From contig JACCTM010000323.1 in the NCBI GenBank assembly GCA_013812385.1, positions 1 to 8,057 of the forward strand: a stretch of DNA of 8,057 bases, read 5' to 3'. Source of the stretch: Geodermatophilaceae bacterium. Its GTDB lineage: Bacteria; Actinomycetota; Actinomycetes; Mycobacteriales; Geodermatophilaceae. The stretch's first letter is position 1. Each line of letters opens with the position of its first letter. Both the position numbers and the translations under genes were made by a program. A model generated the notes under the pieces. The model worked only from the letters and a program-made list of their open reading frames with translations, was not told the DNA's origin and did no database searches. Below are positions 1 to 6,880 of the stretch, piece after piece.

Positions 1-1101
1 TACCGATCGGCGGTGAAGGCGCAGACACTGGTGGCCGGCTTCTTCTCCGCCGTCGAGTTCGCCGCTGCGGTGGCCACCGCCGGGGTGGTCGTCCTCGGTG
101 TCATGTTGGGCGTGTCCGGAGACCTGAGCGCCGGAACGGTGGTCGCCTTTCTCTTCCTCGTCACCCTGTTCCTGACCCCGTTGGCCACGGCCAGCGAGGT
201 TCTCAACGAGGCCCAGAACGCGTTGGCCAGCTTCCGTCGGGTGCTCGACATCCTCGACACCGAGCCCGACGTCGCAGATCCGGCTCACGGTGTCGACCTG
301 CCGGCCGGCTCGCTGTCCGTGGATTTCGACCACGTCCACTTCGCCTACGGCGACGGCCCGGAAGTGCTGACCGACGTCCATCTCGACATCGAGCCGGGCC
401 GGCGGGTCGCCGTGGTCGGACAGACCGGTTCCGGGAAGACCACCATCGCCAAGCTGCTCACCCGGCTGATGGATCCGAAGTCGGGCAGTGTCCGGGTCGG
501 TGGGGTCGCGTTGGATGCCGTGCGGTTCGCCTCGCTGCGCGACCGCGTGGTCATGGTTCCGCAGGACGGGTTCCTGTTCGACGCGACGATTGCCGACAAC
601 GTCCGGTACGGGCGTCCTGACCGGACCGATGCGCAGACCGAGCAGGCCTTCGTCGACTTGGGGTTGGCGGATTGGCTGGCAGGTATGCCCCGCGGCGTCT
701 CGACCCGTGTCGGGCAGCGCGGGGAATCCCTGTCGGTGGGTGAGCGGCAGTTGGTCGCGATCGCCCGCGCCTATGTCGCCGACCCAGATCTGCTGGTGCT
801 CGACGAGGCGACCTCGGCGGTTGATCCGGCCACCGAACGGCGATTGACGACGGCGCTGGACGCCCTGACCCATGGCCGGACCACCGTCACGATTGCGCAC
901 CGGTTGTCCTCGGCCGAGCGCGCCGACGAGGTGATCGTCGTCGATCGCGGTCGGATCGCCCAACGAGGTAACCACGCAGCCCTCGTCGGAGTGGCCGGCC
1001 CGTACGCCGCTTTGCACGCGTCCTGGCGGCGGACGGCCGGTCGCGACACCGATCCGGAACCGCGGCCCGGCGAGAGCCGTCTGAATGTCGGGAGCCCCTA
1101 G
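1..1101 (+). CDS. ABC exporter (fused membrane + ATPase domains), 3' part
   Basis: This is the C-terminal 366 residues of an ABC-type exporter half-transporter, open at the left edge; the GTG at position 13 is an internal valine codon. Residues about 20-38 and 44-64 are hydrophobic and fit the last two helices of the membrane domain, which is followed by a linker and a complete ATPase domain. Visible ATPase motifs are Walker A GQTGSGKT (140-147), a Q-loop in VMVPQD, the signature LSVGERQ (244-250), Walker B LLVLDE (264-269), the D-loop SAVDP and the H-loop histidine in TIAHR (H300). All catalytic residues are present, so the ATPase should work. Such proteins act in the inner membrane as homo- or heterodimers; a partner could lie upstream. 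The substrate cannot be told from the sequence. The 105-bp gap after it separates it from the next gene, and nothing ties it functionally to the trp genes. Confidence 0.93.
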   Translation, partial: YRSAVKAQTLVAGFFSAVEFAAAVATAGVVVLGVMLGVSGDLSAGTVVAFLFLVTLFLTPLATASEVLNEAQNALASFRRVLDILDTEPDVADPAHGVDLPAGSLSVDFDHVHFAYGDGPEVLTDVHLDIEPGRRVAVVGQTGSGKTTIAKLLTRLMDPKSGSVRVGGVALDAVRFASLRDRVVMVPQDGFLFDATIADNVRYGRPDRTDAQTEQAFVDLGLADWLAGMPRGVSTRVGQRGESLSVGERQLVAIARAYVADPDLLVLDEATSAVDPATERRLTTALDALTHGRTTVTIAHRLSSAERADEVIVVDRGRIAQRGNHAALVGVAGPYAALHASWRRTAGRDTDPEPRPGESRLNVGSP

Positions 1102-1170
1102 GCTCGGCCTGGCCGATCAGCGACGCCACCAACGTGCGTGCGGCCCCCGGTCAGTCGGCGGGAGAGGATC

Positions 1171-1176
1171 TACAGT
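1171..1176 (+). promoter_or_regulatory. possible -10 box (TACAGT) before the GYP-rich membrane protein gene
   Basis: TACAGT fits the loose actinobacterial -10 pattern TANNNT and lies 31 bp before the GTG start at 1207, inside the only sizeable gap upstream of the hisI-trp block. I see no convincing -35 box about 17 bp further upstream, so this is a weak call. If real, it could drive the membrane protein gene and, by read-through, hisI and the trp genes. Confidence 0.22.
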
Positions 1177-1194
1177 GCGCCACCATGGCTGCGT

Positions 1195-1201
1195 GAGAGG
1201 G
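1195..1201 (+). promoter_or_regulatory. ribosome binding site deciding the start at 1207
   Basis: The purine run GAGAGGG ends 5 nt before GTG at 1207, which is ideal Shine-Dalgarno spacing. It favours this GTG over in-frame candidates further upstream, which would add about 23 Arg-rich residues not resembling the rest of the protein. Confidence 0.6.
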
Positions 1202-1206
1202 AAATA

Positions 1207-2031
1207 GTGAGTCAGTCCGACGAGAACGACAGCAACATGCCCAATCACACCGTGCCGAACCAACCCGATTCGAAAGCCATGGGCCAGCATCCGGGTACGA
1301 GACAGCATTCCGCGTCGCAGGACTACGCCTCGTCGTACGGCGGACCCCCACACACCCAGGCCTTCACGGCACAGCCGGAACAGGCAACTGGCTACGGATA
1401 CGGGGAACCGAGCGGGTACGCCGGACCCTCGGGATACCAGGCTCCTGGCTACGGACAGGGCATGCCTGCGCCCGGCTATGGCCCGGGTCCCGGCCAGGTG
1501 CCCAACCCGGGATATCAAGCGCCCTACGGCTATCCGCAGTACGGCTACCCGATGCAGCGCGGGCCGGTCCGGCCCGGCGGTGCGACTGCCTCGGCGGTGC
1601 TGATGTTCATCCAGGCCGCGCTTACGCTGATCTCGACCTTCTACGTTCTGTTCTTCGCCAGCCTGGCCGGAAGTGCCAGCGCGGCCGGGGTGTCCGAGGC
1701 CGATTCGTATGAAACCGAGTTCACGATCATCGGCATTCTGCAGCTGATCTCGGTCGGCCTGCTGATCTTCGGCGGCGTGCAGCTGCTGGGTGGCAACGCT
1801 AACGGCCGCGTCCTGACGATCGTGGCCTGCGGCGTCCAGTTGGCCTTCGTCATCTACTGGATGGTCCGAATCGGCTCGCTACCGGATTTCGACGTCGACG
1901 GCTCGACTTTCTTCTTCGTAGTTCCGCTGATGTACGCGGTGCTTCCACTCGTGGCGCTACCACTGGCCCTCGGCAGACCGGTCAGTGAGTACATCGCCGC
2001 GAAGCAGATGGCCCGGACGGGCCTGTCCTGA
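1207..2031 (+). CDS. Membrane protein with Gly/Tyr/Pro-rich N-terminus, four helices
   Basis: This 274-residue protein has two parts. Residues 1-120 are hydrophilic and low in complexity, with a polar stretch (1-60) followed by repeated short units such as GYG, SGY, APGYG, PGYQAP and YGYP (about 61-115). Residues 127-155, 172-195, 201-222 and 234-255 are hydrophobic and should form four membrane helices, with short loops and a basic C-terminal tail. There are no catalytic motifs. Many actinobacterial membrane proteins of unknown function carry such a proline/tyrosine/glycine-rich cytoplasmic N-terminus before a small helical bundle; no function should be assigned from that. The start at GTG 1207 is chosen for its strong ribosome binding site. 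The gene ends 19 bp before hisI and could be co-transcribed with it, but no metabolic link to histidine or tryptophan is visible. Confidence 0.85.
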   Translation: MSQSDENDSNMPNHTVPNQPDSKAMGQHPGTRQHSASQDYASSYGGPPHTQAFTAQPEQATGYGYGEPSGYAGPSGYQAPGYGQGMPAPGYGPGPGQVPNPGYQAPYGYPQYGYPMQRGPVRPGGATASAVLMFIQAALTLISTFYVLFFASLAGSASAAGVSEADSYETEFTIIGILQLISVGLLIFGGVQLLGGNANGRVLTIVACGVQLAFVIYWMVRIGSLPDFDVDGSTFFFVVPLMYAVLPLVALPLALGRPVSEYIAAKQMARTGLS

Positions 2032-2035
2032 CAGG
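2022..2035. repeat. Inverted repeat just upstream of hisI
   Basis: The sequence CCTGTC-CT-GACAGG has perfect 6-bp arms. It covers the stop codon of the membrane protein gene and ends 15 bp before the hisI start. As RNA it would fold as a 5-bp stem with a 4-nt loop, which is too weak, and lacks the U-run, to be called a terminator. It could be a binding site for a dimeric regulator of the hisI-trp block, or chance in GC-rich DNA. Confidence 0.35.
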
Positions 2036-2050
2036 GTCGACAATGGTGGC

Positions 2051-2425
2051 GTGACAAACACGCTTGACCCCAGGATCGCCGGACTCCTGCGCACCGACGA
2101 CCGCGGGCTGCTGCCAGTGGTCGTACAGAGCGTGGAGTCCGGCGAGGTGCTCATGCTGGCCTGGATGGACGCCGAAGCGCTTGCCCGGACGCTGCGCAGC
2201 GGCCGGGCGACCTACTGGTCACGCAGCCGCAGCGAGTACTGGGTCAAAGGTGCGACCTCGGGCAACACGCAGCAGGTCCGCCAGGTCCTGCTCGACTGTG
2301 ACGGGGACACCATCCTGTTGCGGGTGGAGCAGACCGGACCTGCTTGTCACACCGGCGCGCCGACCTGCTTCGGCACGGACCTGACGATCGAGTCGAGGGC
2401 AACTGGCTCCTCGGGACCGCGGTGA
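2051..2425 (+). CDS. hisI: Phosphoribosyl-AMP cyclohydrolase (HisI)
   Basis: HisI opens the adenine ring of phosphoribosyl-AMP to give ProFAR-type phosphoribosylformimino-AICAR phosphate, the third step of histidine synthesis, in the cytoplasm. The 124-residue product is the right size for a single-domain cyclohydrolase without a fused HisE domain. Family motifs are clear: VLMLAWMD (33-40), the RATYWSRSR segment (52-60), LDCDGD (81-86) with metal-binding aspartates, and three conserved cysteines C83, C99 (in PACHTG) and C106 (in TCF) that bind zinc. Starting at GTG 2051 (MTNTLDP...) matches the usual N-terminus; a longer reading from 1985 would overlap the previous gene by 47 bp and add unrelated residues. 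The ribosome binding site is poor: AGGG lies 14 nt upstream. Its end overlaps trpE by GTGA, so the two are probably translationally coupled. hisI beside trpE is a common actinobacterial arrangement. Confidence 0.96.
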   Translation: MTNTLDPRIAGLLRTDDRGLLPVVVQSVESGEVLMLAWMDAEALARTLRSGRATYWSRSRSEYWVKGATSGNTQQVRQVLLDCDGDTILLRVEQTGPACHTGAPTCFGTDLTIESRATGSSGPR

Positions 2426-3909
2426 CCAGCCACACCGCACCGGATCGCGCCGAGGTGCTCGCGCGACTGGCCGCCGAGCCGGTCGTACCGGTCACCCGCA
2501 GACTGCTGGCCGACGGTGAGACTCCGGTCGGCCTGTACCGGAAGCTGGCCGGGGGCCCGGGTACCTTTTTGCTCGAGTCCGCCGAGCCCGGTCGCTCATG
2601 GTCTCGGTACTCCTTCGTCGGCGTACGGTGCCCGTCGACGCTGACCGAGCGAGACGGCCGTACGGCGTGGATCGGCGATCCGTTGATCGCCGACCTGCCG
2701 CAGGATCCACTGGACGCACTCGGCGCCACGATCGCGGCGCTGTGCTCCCCGCGGGATGCCAACCTGCCGCCGTTGACCGGCGGACTGGTGGGCTACCTGG
2801 GCTACGACACGGTACGTCGTCTGGAGCGACTGCCTGCCACCATTCCCGACGAGCTGGCACTGCCCGAGCTGACGTTCCTGGTCGCCACCGACCTCGCTGT
2901 GCTCGATCACGTCCAGGGCTCGGTGTTGCTGGTGGCCAATGTCTTCGCCGCAACCGACGACCATGGTGTCGCCTACGAGCAGGCCGTTGCCCGGCTGGAC
3001 GAGATGACCGCTGCGCTGACCAGGCCGGCCCAGCATCCGGTCAACACGATCGGGATCGTGGCTCCGCAATTCACTTCGCGAACGTCCAGCGGGGACTACG
3101 CGAAGTCAGTCGAGTTGGCAAAGGACCACATCCGGGCCGGAGACATCTTCCAGGTGGTTCTCTCCCAGCGGTTCGAGGTCGCGACCTCTGCCAGCGCACT
3201 GGACATCTACCGGGTGATGCGTACGACCAATCCGAGCCCGTACATGTACCTGATCCGCTTCGACGACGGAGTTGATCTAATCGGCTCCTCGCCAGAGGCA
3301 CTGGTGACGGTCAAGGATCGGACTGCGGTCATCCGGCCGATCGCCGGAACCCGCCCGCGTGACGAGGACCCGGAGGAGGATCAGCGCCTGGCCGCGGAGC
3401 TGCTCGGCGATCCCAAAGAGCGAGCCGAGCACCTGATGCTGGTCGATCTCGCCCGCAACGACCTTGGGCGGATCTGCCGGGCGGGTTCGGTCGAGGTCGT
3501 AGAGTTCATGAACGTGGCTCGCTACAGCCACGTGATGCACCTGGAGTCCACTGTCTCGGCGACGCTGGACGCCGATGTCACGCCGTTCGACGTGCTCTGT
3601 GCCGCCTTCCCGGCCGGGACCCTGTCCGGTGCGCCGAAGCCGCGAGCGATGGAACTCATCGAGGAGCTCGAGCCCGCGCGACGGGGCATCTACGGCGGCG
3701 CGGTCGGTTACCTCGACTTCGCCGACGACATCGACGTCGCGATCGCGATCCGCACAGCGGTGTTGCGTGGCGGGGTGGCCTACGTCCAGGCCGGTGCGGG
3801 AATCGTTGCGGACAGCGATCCGATCAGCGAAGAGGCCGAGACTCGGCACAAGGCGCAGGTCGTGCTGTCGGCCATCGCCACCGCCGAGAGCATGCGCGAG
3901 GTTCAGTGA
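2422..3909 (+). CDS. trpE: Anthranilate synthase component I (TrpE)
   Basis: TrpE converts chorismate to anthranilate, using ammonia supplied by the TrpG glutaminase, as the first committed step of tryptophan synthesis. The 495-residue product is full length. The N-terminal domain carries LLES (50-53), the conserved tryptophan-sensing segment, which with NPSPYMY (270-276) predicts feedback inhibition by tryptophan. The chorismate-binding domain shows PIAGTRPR (306-313), VDLARNDLGR (341-350), SHVMHLES (369-376), PAGTLSGAPK (397-406) and GAGIVADSDP (458-467), so catalytic and Mg-binding residues look intact. There is no fused TrpG domain and no trpG in the window. I start it at GTG 2422, giving a 4-bp GTGA overlap with hisI; a TTG at 2344 in the same frame would lie deep within hisI and add residues unlike the family. 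The overlap leaves no room for a leader peptide or attenuator directly before trpE. Confidence 0.97.
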   Translation: MTSHTAPDRAEVLARLAAEPVVPVTRRLLADGETPVGLYRKLAGGPGTFLLESAEPGRSWSRYSFVGVRCPSTLTERDGRTAWIGDPLIADLPQDPLDALGATIAALCSPRDANLPPLTGGLVGYLGYDTVRRLERLPATIPDELALPELTFLVATDLAVLDHVQGSVLLVANVFAATDDHGVAYEQAVARLDEMTAALTRPAQHPVNTIGIVAPQFTSRTSSGDYAKSVELAKDHIRAGDIFQVVLSQRFEVATSASALDIYRVMRTTNPSPYMYLIRFDDGVDLIGSSPEALVTVKDRTAVIRPIAGTRPRDEDPEEDQRLAAELLGDPKERAEHLMLVDLARNDLGRICRAGSVEVVEFMNVARYSHVMHLESTVSATLDADVTPFDVLCAAFPAGTLSGAPKPRAMELIEELEPARRGIYGGAVGYLDFADDIDVAIAIRTAVLRGGVAYVQAGAGIVADSDPISEEAETRHKAQVVLSAIATAESMREVQ

Positions 3910-4718
3910 GCGAGCATCGCAGCGAGGAACGAGCCAGGAGCGCAGCGAACACAGTGCTCGAGGGGCGCGCACGTGCGAAGCACGTCATGTCATCGATGAC
4001 GTCGAGCCCGTTGGAAGCGAATTCCACTCCACGCGGTCTGTTGCTGGCCGTCGTCGGCTGCGTAGTGGCGGCGACGATGCTGCTGCTCGCAGCCGGTCAG
4101 GGCTGGTTGCAGGTGGCCCTCCCTGCCCGAGCCCCGCTGCCGGCCGCCCGTGAGACGTTGACCGGGCAGCAGGTGGTGGACACACTCGTGCCGGTCGGCC
4201 TGCTGGTCGGCGCGGCCGGACTGGCCCTGATCGCGACCCGCCACATCGGTCGCCTGGTCGTGGCCGGCATCGTCGTACTCGCCGGTCTAGTGGTGCTGAC
4301 CGCGGTCGGCTTCTTCCTGTACGACGACGGAAGTCTGCAGGCGGTGCAGTGGGCGCAGGGCCGGGTAGGGGCAGGGGAGTCCGTGCTGGCCGAACGAGAT
4401 GTGTCGACGGGACCAACAGTCTTCGCGCTGCTGGGTGGCCTGTCCTGCGTGGCTGTGGGGGTATTCACCCTGTTGCGCAGCGCGTCGTGGCCGGTGATGG
4501 GTGCGCGTTATCAGCGCCGCGCCACCTCTTCCGCGCCTGACGTTCAGGACCGGCCAGTTGGTGCCGACGCGGAGTCGTCCCGTCCGCCGGCCGCGACCAA
4601 CGAGGCTGGCATGTGGGCTGCCCTGGAACGCGGCGAGGATCCGACTGTTGACCCGGCCCAAGCTGGTACGACCGAGCCTTCTGGGGCGACCCGCGACCAG
4701 CGGGATCCGCGTCCCTAG
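3906..4718 (+). CDS. Trp-associated membrane protein (TIGR02234-like)
   Basis: This is the small integral membrane protein found in many actinobacterial trp operons between trpE and trpC; its function is unknown. Taken from GTG 3906 it has 270 residues, with hydrophobic segments at about 44-64, 92-110, 115-138 and 170-190 (four helices). Family hallmarks are AAGQGW at the end of helix 1, SWPVMGARYQ (about 194-203) after helix 4, and a C-terminal MWAALERGEDPT box (236-247). The start is uncertain. GTG 3906 overlaps the trpE stop as GTGA and has GAGG 4 nt upstream. ATG 3987 or 3996 would give 243 or 240 residues, a length and N-terminus closer to the family, but neither has a visible ribosome binding site. 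Residues 1-27 of the long form are Arg/Glu/Ser-rich and come entirely from the repeat element at 3908-4000. Position inside the operon suggests a role linked to tryptophan, which is inference. Confidence 0.88.
   Translation: MSEHRSEERARSAANTVLEGRARAKHVMSSMTSSPLEANSTPRGLLLAVVGCVVAATMLLLAAGQGWLQVALPARAPLPAARETLTGQQVVDTLVPVGLLVGAAGLALIATRHIGRLVVAGIVVLAGLVVLTAVGFFLYDDGSLQAVQWAQGRVGAGESVLAERDVSTGPTVFALLGGLSCVAVGVFTLLRSASWPVMGARYQRRATSSAPDVQDRPVGADAESSRPPAATNEAGMWAALERGEDPTVDPAQAGTTEPSGATRDQRDPRP
3908..4000. repeat. REP-like repeat and palindrome element at the trpE/membrane protein junction
   Basis: Three structures lie side by side. First, an imperfect direct repeat: GAGC-ATC-GCAGCGA-GG-AAC (3912-3930) and GAGC-GCAGCGA-AC (3938-3950), with a further GAGC at 3908-3911 and GAGCC at 3931-3935; CGCAGCGA occurs exactly at 3918 and 3941. 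Second, a hairpin ACGTGC-GAA-GCACGT (3971-3985) with a 6-bp stem. Third, a perfect 12-bp palindrome GTCATCGATGAC (3989-4000). From memory, GAGCGA/GCAGCGA-type arrays followed by a hairpin recur in intergenic DNA of mycobacteria and relatives, so this may be one copy of a dispersed element; only one copy is visible here. It begins within the trpE stop codon and runs into the next gene. Confidence 0.55.
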
Positions 4719-4762
4719 TTACAGTTGCTCGACCTGGCCACGGCGAAGGGAAAGTCCTCAAG

Positions 4763-5572
4763 GTGACAGTGCTCAACGACATCCTGGGCGGCGTTCGTGC
4801 CGACCTTGCCGACCGCGAAGCACGCCGACCGCTAGAGGAGATCAAGGCGGCCGCTGCCCGCCGCGAGGCACCGGTCGACGCCCGGGCAGCGCTACAGGCG
4901 CCGGGGGTAGGGGTGATCGCCGAGGTCAAGCGGCGTAGCCCTTCCAAGGGCCGGATCTCCGAGATCGATGATCCTGCGGCGCTGGCCGGTGAGTATGAGG
5001 CCGGGGGCGCGCGGGCCGTGAGTGTGCTGACCGAGCGGCGACACTTCGGAGGCAGTCTCGAAGACCTCGGTGAGGTACGCAATCAGGTCGCGATTCCGGT
5101 GCTCTGCAAGGACTTCATCGTCAGTCCCTACCAGGTCCACGAGGCTCGGGCCTGGGGCGCGGATCTGTGCCTACTCATCGTCGCTGCCTTGGAGGACGAA
5201 GCGCTGATCAGCCTGCTCGAACGCGTCGAGTCCCTGGGGATGACCGCTCTCGTCGAGATCCACGACGAGCACGAGGCCGACCGGGCGCTGGCCGCGGGGG
5301 CCAGTGTGATCGGGGTCAACGCTCGTAATCTGCGCACCTTCGAGGTCGATCGTGGCACCTTCGACCGGATCGCGCCGGGATTGCCGTCCTCGGTGATCAA
5401 GGTCGCGGAGTCTGGCGTTCGGGGTGTGCACGACCTGATCGCCTACGCCTGTGCCGGTGCCGACGCGGTCCTGGTCGGCGAGGGACTGGTCCGTTCGGGG
5501 AACCCACGTCAGTCGGTCGCCGATCTCGTCACGGCCGGCGCGCACCCGGCGACCCCGCGTCCAGCGCGCTGA
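4763..5572 (+). CDS. trpC: Indole-3-glycerol phosphate synthase (TrpC)
   Basis: TrpC closes the indole ring of carboxyphenylamino-deoxyribulose phosphate, giving indole-3-glycerol phosphate with loss of CO2 and water. The 269-residue product is the size of a monofunctional enzyme, so no TrpF domain is fused to it. The TIM-barrel motifs are all present: VIAEVKRRSPSKG (51-63; E54, K56), LTERRHFGGS (89-98), CKDFIVSPYQV (115-125; catalytic K116), LVEIHDEHE (163-171; E165), GVNARNLRTFEV (184-195; N186), VAESGV (214-219) and VLVGEGLV (236-243). The start is GTG 4763; the purine run GAAGGGAAAG (4745-4754) lies 8 nt upstream and is a serviceable ribosome binding site. A gap of 44 bp separates it from the membrane protein gene, without a visible terminator, so one operon is likely. 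Confidence 0.97.
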   Translation: MTVLNDILGGVRADLADREARRPLEEIKAAAARREAPVDARAALQAPGVGVIAEVKRRSPSKGRISEIDDPAALAGEYEAGGARAVSVLTERRHFGGSLEDLGEVRNQVAIPVLCKDFIVSPYQVHEARAWGADLCLLIVAALEDEALISLLERVESLGMTALVEIHDEHEADRALAAGASVIGVNARNLRTFEVDRGTFDRIAPGLPSSVIKVAESGVRGVHDLIAYACAGADAVLVGEGLVRSGNPRQSVADLVTAGAHPATPRPAR

Positions 5573-5595
5573 GCGCTCCACCGATTCCGGCCACC

Positions 5596-6873
5596 GTGAG
5601 CGCACCGAGCAGGACCGACAACGGTGTCGACGCCGGAAACGGTGTCGAGGTCCCGGGACGATTCGGTCCGTACGGTGGCCGATACGTTCCCGAGGCGCTC
5701 GTCGCCGCGCTCGACGAACTCGACGAGGCCTATCGAAGTGCGCGAGCCGATCTGGGCTTCCGCGAAGCGCTTTGGGCGCTCCAGCGCGACTATTCGGGGC
5801 GACCGACCCCGGTCACCGAGGCCAAGCGACTTAGCCAGTATGCCGGCGGTGCGCGGATCCTGCTCAAGCGGGAGGATCTCAACCACACCGGTTCCCACAA
5901 GATCAACAATGTGCTGGGCCAGTCACTGTTGACCCAGCGGATCGGCAAGTCCCGGGTGATCGCCGAGACCGGCGCCGGCCAACATGGAGTGGCCACGGCG
6001 ACCGCGGCCGCGCTGATGGGCCTGTCCTGCACGGTGTACATGGGCGAGGAGGACACCAGGCGGCAGGCGCTGAACGTGGCCAGGATGCGGTTGCTCGGCG
6101 CCGAGGTGATCCCGGTGACAACCGGGTCGCGCACCCTCAAGGACGCGATCAACGAAGCCTTCCGCGACTGGGTGACCAACGTCGAGACGACGAACTATGT
6201 TTTCGGCACCGTGGCTGGGCCGCATCCCTTCCCGACGATGGTCCGCGACTTCCAGCGGGTGATCGGCGACGAGGCCCGCGAGCAGGTCCTCGAGCGGTTC
6301 GGTCGGCTGCCCGACGCCGTGGTCGCTTGCGTCGGAGGCGGATCCAATGCGATCGGAATCTTCACCGCATTTCTCGGGGACGACGAGGTCCGACTGCTCG
6401 GACTCGAGGCCGGGGGGGACGGGATCGAGACGGGCCGACATGCGGCCACGTTGACCAGTGGCCTGCCGGGAGTGCTGCACGGCGCGAGGTCCTATCTCCT
6501 GCAGGACGAAAACGGCCAGACCATCGAGTCGCATTCGATCTCGGCCGGCCTGGACTACCCCGGCGTCGGCCCGGAGCATGCCTACCTGCGCGACACCGCG
6601 CGAGCCAGCTATCTTCCGGTGACCGACGCCGAGGCGATGAAGGCCTTTGAGCTGTTGTCTCGTACCGAGGGCATCATTCCGGCGATCGAGTCCGCGCACG
6701 CACTCGCCGGCGCCCTGGTCCTCGGTCGCGAGCTGGGACCCGATGCGCTCATCCTGGTGAACCTCTCCGGGCGAGGCGACAAGGATGTCGCCACCGCGTC
6801 GGAGTACTTCGACCTGGCCGAGCAGACCGAGGCCGAGCGGGATCTGGCCGAGCGGGCTCCTGAGGAACAGTGA
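5596..6873 (+). CDS. trpB: Tryptophan synthase beta chain (TrpB)
   Basis: TrpB condenses indole with L-serine to form tryptophan, using pyridoxal phosphate, in an alpha2-beta2 complex with TrpA. The 425-residue protein is full length with an 18-residue variable N-terminus before the conserved GRFGPYGGRYVPE (21-33). Key motifs are NHTGSHKINN (96-105), where K102 forms the Schiff base with the cofactor, AETGAGQHG (123-131) with the catalytic glutamate E124, the phosphate-binding GGGSN (247-251), HSISAGLDYPG (313-323) and the C-terminal SGRGDKD (391-397). The sequence is of the ordinary TrpB1 type. The GTG start at 5596 lies 23 bp after trpC and has no recognisable ribosome binding site, so translation may depend on ribosomes leaving trpC. 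trpA starts 7 bp after its stop. Confidence 0.97.
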   Translation: MSAPSRTDNGVDAGNGVEVPGRFGPYGGRYVPEALVAALDELDEAYRSARADLGFREALWALQRDYSGRPTPVTEAKRLSQYAGGARILLKREDLNHTGSHKINNVLGQSLLTQRIGKSRVIAETGAGQHGVATATAAALMGLSCTVYMGEEDTRRQALNVARMRLLGAEVIPVTTGSRTLKDAINEAFRDWVTNVETTNYVFGTVAGPHPFPTMVRDFQRVIGDEAREQVLERFGRLPDAVVACVGGGSNAIGIFTAFLGDDEVRLLGLEAGGDGIETGRHAATLTSGLPGVLHGARSYLLQDENGQTIESHSISAGLDYPGVGPEHAYLRDTARASYLPVTDAEAMKAFELLSRTEGIIPAIESAHALAGALVLGRELGPDALILVNLSGRGDKDVATASEYFDLAEQTEAERDLAERAPEEQ

Positions 6874-6880
6874 CCTGCAG

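Noticed and set aside
1105..1115. CGGCC-T-GGCCG inverted repeat just after the ABC gene as a terminator
   Set aside because: The arms are only 5 bp with a 1-nt spacer and no T-run follows; such matches are common by chance at this base composition.
1185..1196. Tiny ATG-GCT-GCG-TGA frame as a leader peptide
   Set aside because: It has three codons, none for tryptophan or histidine, and no terminator/antiterminator pair follows.
1138..1206. Longer N-terminus of the GYP-rich membrane protein from an upstream alternative start
   Set aside because: The GAGAGGG ribosome binding site 5 nt before GTG 1207 and the unrelated Arg-rich character of the extra residues favour 1207.
3277..3972. Long antisense open frame (231 codons) opposite trpE
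   Set aside because: It is the complement of a confidently identified trpE, has low-complexity Arg/Asp/Val composition and no motif; long antisense frames are expected in high-GC coding DNA.
5923..6699. Antisense open frame of 258 codons opposite trpB
   Set aside because: It lies wholly within trpB, whose motifs are all intact, and its product shows no recognisable domain or plausible start context.
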